A stretch of DNA of 64,000 nucleotides from the NCBI GenBank assembly GCA_964612145.1, contig CAZTBP010000001.1:62001-126000 (forward strand), given 5' to 3'. Within the stretch, counting starts at the first letter, position 1. Each line of letters begins with the position of its first letter. Of this stretch, positions 58,671 through 64,000 are shown in pieces. Made by a program: the position numbers and the translations under genes. The DNA comes from JAGNLV01 sp964612145. Its GTDB lineage: Bacteria; Zixibacteria; MSB-5A5; GN15; FEB-12. The notes under the pieces are model-generated. The model had not been told where the DNA came from. It ran no database searches and saw nothing but the letters and a program-made list of their open reading frames with translations.

Positions 58671-59479
58671 TCCTGTTCGGCCTGATTCGTTTCGAGAGCG
58701 ACTGATACTGCCTGCGTCATTCCGAGGGTCGGGTGATATGACGCCGCGTAGGAGAGTCGCCAACCATGATGCATAATATCAATTCCGGCGCCATAGGTCA
58801 ACGGCTCAGACGAAATTCCCCAGTAGAATGACGCCCGGTCGAGGATGTCAAGGACGTGACCGAATCCAAATTGTGGACGGCTATCCCGTACAATCCGAAC
58901 GCGCCCCAGAAGCGAATAATCTCCCTTCCCGGCCAGTTCGGCCAGCAGCGTATAGGTCCGCCTGATAGGAACGCCTCCCGACAGTGAATTTTCCTCAATA
59001 TTGTCCACCGACAGGACAGTCGCAAAACCCGGGATCTTCCACCCGCTGCTCAGGCCAAAAGCGCCGGCACCAATTGTACCATAATCGCTGCCAAATGAAC
59101 AGAACAGCCAGGACCGGTTGACGCCGAAGGAAATTTGGCTGAATGACACCGTGGCCCCGGTTTTGAGGAGTCGCTCGCAGTACAGGTCCGGATCACCAAA
59201 CTGAGCAAAACCGATTGACGCGGACACTGAACCTGCGCGGCGCGCGACAGCAATCGAAAACTCGTCCAGTTCGGAAAGAGAGAACCGGCGACTTCCGGCC
59301 AGGTCGATTGTCCAGCCGCGGCCGCTTGATACGGCGGCACTGAGCTGTGCGGAGGCCGATGGTCTGAGCAGGGTTGTCGTCCCACCCATTCCGTACGAAC
59401 GACTATCGGGGAAATCAAATGCGAATATTTGAGCTGTGCCGGTCAGAAGCAAGGCTGTGACGTATTGAACGAGTCTCAT
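58667..59479 (-). CDS. Outer-membrane beta-barrel-type exported protein
   Basis: 270 residues. A signal peptide (MRLVQYVTALLLTGTAQIFA) is followed by DFPDSRSYGMGGTTTLLRPSASAQLSA, a start typical of PorV/FadL-type barrels, then alternating strands such as YTLLAELAGKGDYSLLGRVRI and SFYWGISSEPLTYGAGIDIM. It overlaps the gene before by four bases and the dgt gene after by four bases. Confidence 0.72.
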   Translation of the reverse strand: MRLVQYVTALLLTGTAQIFAFDFPDSRSYGMGGTTTLLRPSASAQLSAAVSSGRGWTIDLAGSRRFSLSELDEFSIAVARRAGSVSASIGFAQFGDPDLYCERLLKTGATVSFSQISFGVNRSWLFCSFGSDYGTIGAGAFGLSSGWKIPGFATVLSVDNIEENSLSGGVPIRRTYTLLAELAGKGDYSLLGRVRIVRDSRPQFGFGHVLDILDRASFYWGISSEPLTYGAGIDIMHHGWRLSYAASYHPTLGMTQAVSVALETNQAEQE

Positions 59480-60291
59480 CTCGCCACCACCACTGTTTTG
59501 CGCGCGGCGTCGCCGTCCGACGTTTGAAAGTACACGATATAGATTCCGACTGCGGCCCTATCCTGACGATACCTCCGACCTCTCCAGATATACGGCTGGT
59601 TTGCGTAGTTTCCTTCGATCCGGGCGTTGATATCGACACCGTTCTTGTCAAAGATTCTCAGTGAATATGATTCAGCCTCGGGCGCCTCCACGAAGATAGA
59701 TACCTGATCGTCGTGACCATCGCCATCGGGCGAGAAAATGCGTGGTTCCACGCTCAGGCTAACGGACGAGCCTTCGGCGTACTCGATCAATGAGTTCTGT
59801 TCACCGGGACTTCCGCCGGAATTCGCCGACCGGCCCCAAAAGTCGGACTCGGGCGCGCTTCGACACCACGTATGGTTTCCGTCAAACCCGTCGGTATAGC
59901 CGAAGCGATTCACTTCGATTCCCGCTGGATCAAGCAACCGGACCGTATCGCCGGTGTTATTCAGCGTCGGCCAGCTACTGGGCTGAATAAGAGTACCGGT
60001 GAAATCCGGATAATAGATTCGGAACGCTTCCGAATCATCGGCTAACACGATGAAGTCCCCTTCGGAGATCGAGACCGTGGCACCTATAGTGTAGTCTACG
60101 CGAGAATCACCGATAGACCAGTCAGCGAGCGAAACACTATCACCGGCGATCGCATACAGCTCGACCCATTCAGTCGTTAGAACGTCCGATGGATTGGCCA
60201 GAAATTCATTGAGTATGACTTGCCCGGATGCTGCCGCGTGCCCGACAGCAATCGTCGCAACGAAAAGACCTGCTCTTCCCTTTAAATCCAT
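59476..60291 (-). CDS. Exported protein with lamin-tail domain
   Basis: 271 residues. A signal peptide (about 1-23) precedes a lamin-tail domain: VILNEFLANPSDVLTTEWVELYAIAGDSVSLADWSIGD, FIVLADDSEAF, GDTVRLLDPAGIEVNRFGYTDG. The C-terminal part (FSPDGDGHDDQVSIFVEAPEAESYSLRIFDKNGVDI) is a FlgD-Ig/gliding-type domain seen in T9SS cargo. No terminal sorting motif like that at 42259 is present. It overlaps the upstream gene by ten bases. Confidence 0.8.
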   Translation of the reverse strand: MDLKGRAGLFVATIAVGHAAASGQVILNEFLANPSDVLTTEWVELYAIAGDSVSLADWSIGDSRVDYTIGATVSISEGDFIVLADDSEAFRIYYPDFTGTLIQPSSWPTLNNTGDTVRLLDPAGIEVNRFGYTDGFDGNHTWCRSAPESDFWGRSANSGGSPGEQNSLIEYAEGSSVSLSVEPRIFSPDGDGHDDQVSIFVEAPEAESYSLRIFDKNGVDINARIEGNYANQPYIWRGRRYRQDRAAVGIYIVYFQTSDGDAARKTVVVAR

Positions 60292-61853
60292 GCTTCTACC
60301 TCCAGTGTAAACAGCGTTGTGTGGTGTGAGGAACTCCCCCGATTGTAACGGTGGGCTGCCTTAAACGCAAACCGCATCCCGTCAAAGACCGGCTGCGAGA
60401 TCTGCAAAAAACCGTACCAATAATCCAGTGTCCAGTGGGAAGTATAGATTCGCCCGAAGTTGCTCCAGCAGTCGATGGTTCCCCAGCGTCTTGTGTCTAT
60501 TCGTAAAGTCAGAAAGAGCGACAGGTATTGACCGCGGTCGGCATCGTCGGTTATGGAAACCCTCCCGCGCATTCGATGTGACTCTCCGGTAGACCACACG
60601 GTACACTGCAGTCGGTGCCGAAGGTCGTCAGTTTCGTTACCGGAACTGCGCCGGCGAGTCCGCCGCGTTTGCCCCTCCAGTCCTATGCTTAAGTGCTCAT
60701 CCGCCTGCCAGACGAAGCCCGACGCCATCTCAAGGCGAAGTGTATCCCGGTTGAAGCGGGATAGTATTGCCTCGGCGGTCGCTTCCACCGTTTCGGACAT
60801 CCGGGATCGAACACTCGCTTCTCCCCCGGATGCCGAGCGGCGGCGTGAGCGAAACGAAAAGTTGACATCGGCGAGAGAGTCCTCAACCGAGATCGGCCCT
60901 GTAGGGCTGCCTGCCGCCAGATCAAGGAAGTGCCGGCCGTACCACCAGCCCGTATACCGGATCCGGCTTGCACCATAGTCATGTCGCCCCCGAACCAGAA
61001 GTGCGGCGAAACCCGGGCGTTCTGCGGCCTGACCGGTTGCCTCGAAAGTGGCCCAACCGTTGCCGTAGCGCGATTCTATTGTTGCGGCGTACTTAAGATC
61101 CGTGATGCTCGTCCCCAACCCACGTTGGTATAGACGAGTTAATCCCAACTGCAAAGCCGGGCTCAGGCCTCCGACCGCTCGGGAGATCATCACGGCCGCA
61201 GTCACGGTTCGATATTCACGATCCCGATGTGAAGACACAAGCGCCTCCCCCGCCCACTCTTCTCTTGAGAGGCGAAAATACCCGCCGTTGTGTCCGCCGT
61301 AGTCGGGATAGAGGAAGGACTCCCGATCAAGTTGTGTAGACCTCTCCAGCAGTTTTCCCCGATAGCCAACTACTGTTCCAAGTCCCATGCGCCGGGAAAA
61401 CGTTCCGGCGACCAACTCGCGGATCATACCCGATTTCGGCCGGTATCTAAAACTCCGTCCGATCAGCCTTTCGCGCCCCGTGAGCGTGCGGTCGATTCGC
61501 AAAGAAAATTCGGCTGATTCGGAGAGGTTGCCTTTTATCGAGGTCCGGTACTTTCCTCGCCCGGCCGCGTCCATTTCACAGGCATACCGATGTGTAACAG
61601 TGACACGGGACGTCACTTCTGCACCGGTGACCGGGCGCTCGACCGGAACAGCTTGCCGGTCGATTGCGACGGAGTCTTCTCCCTGCCGCAGCCGCTCCAG
61701 CAGCAGCCCGTATTCTTCGGTTGTTATCTCCCCCAAATCGAGGGCCTCGCGCAGCTCATCCTCGGACGGGTACACTTTGGGCGTGGTGTCGGTCGCTGCT
61801 GATGGTGAACCGGTTCCGACGATGATCAGCGCGATCATCGCCAGCAGTCGCAC
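60282..61853 (-). CDS. Large outer-membrane beta-barrel protein
   Basis: 523 residues. After a signal peptide (MRLLAMIALIIVGTGSPSAA) and a short helix-turn segment (YPSEDELREALDLGEITTEEYGLLLERL) comes a long run of alternating strands rich in Arg, Tyr and Ser, ending in aromatic residues (FTLEVEAWI). About 20 strands are suggested. It lies two bases after the sigma-54 activator gene. The N-terminal helical module resembles segments of FCB-group competence or DNA-uptake barrels, but this is uncertain. Confidence 0.7.
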   Translation of the reverse strand: MRLLAMIALIIVGTGSPSAATDTTPKVYPSEDELREALDLGEITTEEYGLLLERLRQGEDSVAIDRQAVPVERPVTGAEVTSRVTVTHRYACEMDAAGRGKYRTSIKGNLSESAEFSLRIDRTLTGRERLIGRSFRYRPKSGMIRELVAGTFSRRMGLGTVVGYRGKLLERSTQLDRESFLYPDYGGHNGGYFRLSREEWAGEALVSSHRDREYRTVTAAVMISRAVGGLSPALQLGLTRLYQRGLGTSITDLKYAATIESRYGNGWATFEATGQAAERPGFAALLVRGRHDYGASRIRYTGWWYGRHFLDLAAGSPTGPISVEDSLADVNFSFRSRRRSASGGEASVRSRMSETVEATAEAILSRFNRDTLRLEMASGFVWQADEHLSIGLEGQTRRTRRRSSGNETDDLRHRLQCTVWSTGESHRMRGRVSITDDADRGQYLSLFLTLRIDTRRWGTIDCWSNFGRIYTSHWTLDYWYGFLQISQPVFDGMRFAFKAAHRYNRGSSSHHTTLFTLEVEAWI

Positions 61854-61855
61854 GA

Positions 61856-63277
61856 TTAGTTCAAGCCGTACTTTTTCAGTTTTCGATAAAGCGTGCGCTC
61901 ACCAATCCCCAGCCGACGGGCGGCTTCTTTCCTGTTGCCGCCGGTATCCCGCAGCGTCTGGCGAATCATGCGCTCCTCCATCTCGTCGATGGTCCCGCCG
62001 CCGGTGAATCTTTGGTCCGCGTGCTCATCTTCATCCTCTATGTCATTGACGGGCAAATGCGAAGTGATCAAATCCCGAAGAAGCCGAACCTCGCTGCCAA
62101 GCTGCAGAATCGCCCGATAGATCAGTTCCTGTCCCGCTTCCTCGACCGTCTTGCCCGTTGAAACGGGAAGGTTCTTCTGTGTGGCGTGCTGCTCGTCGAT
62201 GAACCGTTCGACATCCTCGACTTCGACCAGCCCGCCCGGTTTTAAGGCCCGCATCCTGTCGGCAAAATTCTTCAATTGTCGAACATTGCCCGACCAGTCG
62301 TATTTACGCAAAAGATCGAGTGCGGCGTCGCTGTAGTCAAGCCCTTTTGCGTCGCGCCAGAAATGTTGCAGGATTGGTTCAATATCCTGTTTTCGCTCCA
62401 GAAGCGGCGGCAGGACGATCTTCACCACGCCGACCCGAAAATAGAGATCTTCCCGAAATATCCGTTCGTTGATCGCCTCGGTGAGGTCACGGTTCGTCGC
62501 CGAGACAATCCGGACATCGGCGGTCCGTGCCTCGGATGATCCAACCGGGTAGTAGGTTCCATCTTCGAGCACCCGCAGCAGCTTCACCTGCATATCCGGT
62601 TTAGTCTCGCCTATTTCGTCAAGAAAAACGGTGCCACCCTCGGCCCGGGCAAACAGCCCTTCCCGTTTTGATACTGAACCGGTGAAAGCCCCTTTCTCGT
62701 GACCGAACAACTCCGATTCCAGCACACCCTCGGCCAGGGCACCACAGTTGATCGCCACGTACGGTTCCTTGCTGCGTCTGGAGTTATTATGAATAGCGCG
62801 GGCGACAATCTCCTTGCCGGTACCGGAGCCACCCACTATCAAAACCGAAACATCGGTCGGTGCGATTCGGTCGATAGTCTCGGCCACAATCTTCATCTGT
62901 GGCGATCGGCCCACCAGCCCGTATTTCTCGAGTAACTCTTTGGTGTGGAGGATGTGCGCGACTTTCTGTTCGATCCCCGCCTGTCCCAGACCCAACGCCA
63001 GGTGACCGTCGATGTAGTCATGCTCCAGTGGGACGGCATAATCGTCATGTGTGAGGATCCAGATCTCGGTGAGACCGTTCTCGCGGCGGATACGCCGCGC
63101 CACCGGACGTTTAAGGTCGTGCCGGGAGTCATCGACCAGTACCAGATCAACGCGACGTTCTTTGACTATCCGGTAGAGTTCGGACAGTTCGGTAATCGGC
63201 TGGCCGATTTTTGACCAGTCAAGCCCCTTGGCGCCGGCTGTATCGGGATTGATCAGTATGAGTGTCCGACTGACCAT
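61856..63277 (-). CDS. Sigma-54-dependent transcriptional activator with degenerate receiver
   Basis: 473 residues. Residues 1-115 are receiver-like but lack the usual phospho-site context (VDLVLVDDSRHD, no MP motif, no KP). The AAA+ domain has Walker A GGSGTGKE (149-156), the sigma-54-contact loop GAFTGS (196-201; GAFTGA in most) and Walker B TVFLDE (216-221). A Fis-type HTH with GGNRKEAARRLGIGERTLYRKLKKYG ends the protein. It may act without phosphorylation. It is a candidate activator of the sigma-54 promoters seen in this window. Confidence 0.92.
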   Translation of the reverse strand: MVSRTLILINPDTAGAKGLDWSKIGQPITELSELYRIVKERRVDLVLVDDSRHDLKRPVARRIRRENGLTEIWILTHDDYAVPLEHDYIDGHLALGLGQAGIEQKVAHILHTKELLEKYGLVGRSPQMKIVAETIDRIAPTDVSVLIVGGSGTGKEIVARAIHNNSRRSKEPYVAINCGALAEGVLESELFGHEKGAFTGSVSKREGLFARAEGGTVFLDEIGETKPDMQVKLLRVLEDGTYYPVGSSEARTADVRIVSATNRDLTEAINERIFREDLYFRVGVVKIVLPPLLERKQDIEPILQHFWRDAKGLDYSDAALDLLRKYDWSGNVRQLKNFADRMRALKPGGLVEVEDVERFIDEQHATQKNLPVSTGKTVEEAGQELIYRAILQLGSEVRLLRDLITSHLPVNDIEDEDEHADQRFTGGGTIDEMEERMIRQTLRDTGGNRKEAARRLGIGERTLYRKLKKYGLN

Positions 63278-63304
63278 ATTGCTTCGCTTCTACCTGGTTA
63301 GGAC

Positions 63305-64000
63305 CTATCGCTTCTTCTTTAAACTACGCGTGCGACTGCCTGACTTCTTTCGCGAACTCTTGTCGGACTTTTTTCCGGTCTGAGGATCTGACTTCTTACC
63401 GCCGGACTTTGCTTTGCCCCTGGATTTCGACTTTCCTTTTGACTTCTTCGAGCTTTCTTTCTCGTCGACTCCATCGTCCCCGTGTTTGACCAGCAGGAAC
63501 AGAGAGATCTCGTTGTTCGTCTTATCTACACTCTGGATTCCGACTCGCACCCGATCCCCTAACCGGAATGTGCGGCCGGTCCGCCGCCCTATCAGCGAAT
63601 ACCGCTCCTCGTCGAAATTGTAATAGTCATCATCGATACTCGAAACGCGAATGAGACCCTCGGCGCCGAGATTGTCCAGCCGGACAAAAAAGCCAAAACC
63701 GGTAACGCCGCTGATGATTCCATCGAACTCGTCGCCTACGTGCCGCGCCATATACTGCACCTGCTTGACCTTGATCGCTTCCCGCTCGGCCTGTTCGGCG
63801 ACCCTTTCCGTCTCTGAGCAGTGGTTGGCGGTGGTGTCAATCAAGGATTCCACGCGCGAGGCGAATTTCGGCACATATTTACCGTGCTTTGTTTTTCGAA
63901 GCAGCCGATGGACCAGCAGGTCGGGATAGCGGCGGATCGGCGAGGTGAAATGCGTATAGTGTTTAAACGCCAGTCCGAAGTGACCGACATTCTTACGCTG
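63305..64000 (-). CDS. rnr: Ribonuclease R, C-terminal part (cut by window edge)
   Basis: 232 codons in frame from the window end. The RNB domain end HFGLAFKHYTHFTSPIRRYPDLLVHRLL is directly readable at the edge, followed by the helical part and an S1 domain (VGDEFDGIISGVTGFGFFVRLDNLGAEGLIRV ... YNFDEERYSLIGRRTGRTFRLGDRVRVGIQSVD), then a Lys/Ser-rich tail of about 50 residues. RNase R is a 3'-5' exonuclease. The 5' part lies outside the window. Confidence 0.94.
   Translation of the reverse strand, partial: QRKNVGHFGLAFKHYTHFTSPIRRYPDLLVHRLLRKTKHGKYVPKFASRVESLIDTTANHCSETERVAEQAEREAIKVKQVQYMARHVGDEFDGIISGVTGFGFFVRLDNLGAEGLIRVSSIDDDYYNFDEERYSLIGRRTGRTFRLGDRVRVGIQSVDKTNNEISLFLLVKHGDDGVDEKESSKKSKGKSKSRGKAKSGGKKSDPQTGKKSDKSSRKKSGSRTRSLKKKR

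Noticed and set aside
1..64000. CRISPR arrays, rRNA genes and complete insertion sequences
   Set aside because: No spaced direct-repeat array, no rRNA-like sequence and no transposase frame were found on reading through the window.

Overview
The window is bacterial. It joins the integrase end of a genomic island (about 1-6708) to a long chromosomal stretch dominated by flagellar export, hook and motor genes. Three protein features point to the FCB superphylum, and most likely a Zixibacteria-like lineage: a C-terminal T9SS-type sorting domain (gene at 40844), thrombospondin type-3 repeats followed by a dockerin-like GDVNDDGxVNVSDLTY tail (gene at 54811), and lamin-tail and SdrD-B-like secreted proteins. 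The lineage call is inference; no rRNA gene is present.

Island (1-6708). A tyrosine recombinase gene (5432-6541) lies beside the 3' end of a tRNA-Ser(GCT) gene (6709-6798, minus), the usual arrangement for a tRNA-targeted integrative element. The cargo is small: a HicB/HicA-like pair, a Panacea-domain antitoxin with an overlapping partner gene, a GIY-YIG-like nuclease, several short proteins, a defective tRNA-like sequence, and a well-formed type II tRNA whose anticodon is TTA, which should read UAA stop codons.

Motility block (6943-33345, all minus). Read 5' to 3' the order is motE-like, fliK, flgD, a small flagellar-operon protein, flgE, flbD, fliL, fliM, fliN, fliO, fliP, fliQ, fliR, flhB, flhA, flhF, flhG, fliA, three poorly known proteins, three PilZ-domain proteins, a secreted protein, a degenerate histidine kinase coupled to a small helical protein, two CheY-like receivers and a FapA/DUF342 protein. 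Filament, rod, MS-ring and ATPase genes are not here. A sigma-54-type promoter sits at the head of the block. The FlhF GTPase and the kinase have both lost signature residues.

Signalling block (33812-37025, plus). A STAS protein, an intact histidine kinase and a receiver-PP2C phosphatase form a partner-switching cassette without its anti-sigma kinase.

Surface and housekeeping block (37104-51918). This contains mtaB, a large lipoprotein, and a divergent fibronectin/T9SS protein; both of the last two have sigma-54-like promoters. It continues with an outer-membrane barrel, rpsA-plsC-cmk, a miniature inverted-repeat element, an envelope-stress set (LiaF-like, PspC, anti-sigma, ECF sigma) and holA.

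Right end (52102-64000). A three-gene RLAN / RimK-like ATP-grasp / GNAT-C39 peptidase operon is followed by a large secreted M14 carboxypeptidase. An operon then runs from a truncated rnr through a sigma-54 activator, three exported proteins and a dGTPase. The sigma-54 activator (61856-63277) is a plausible regulator of the sigma-54 promoters, but nothing in the sequence links them directly.
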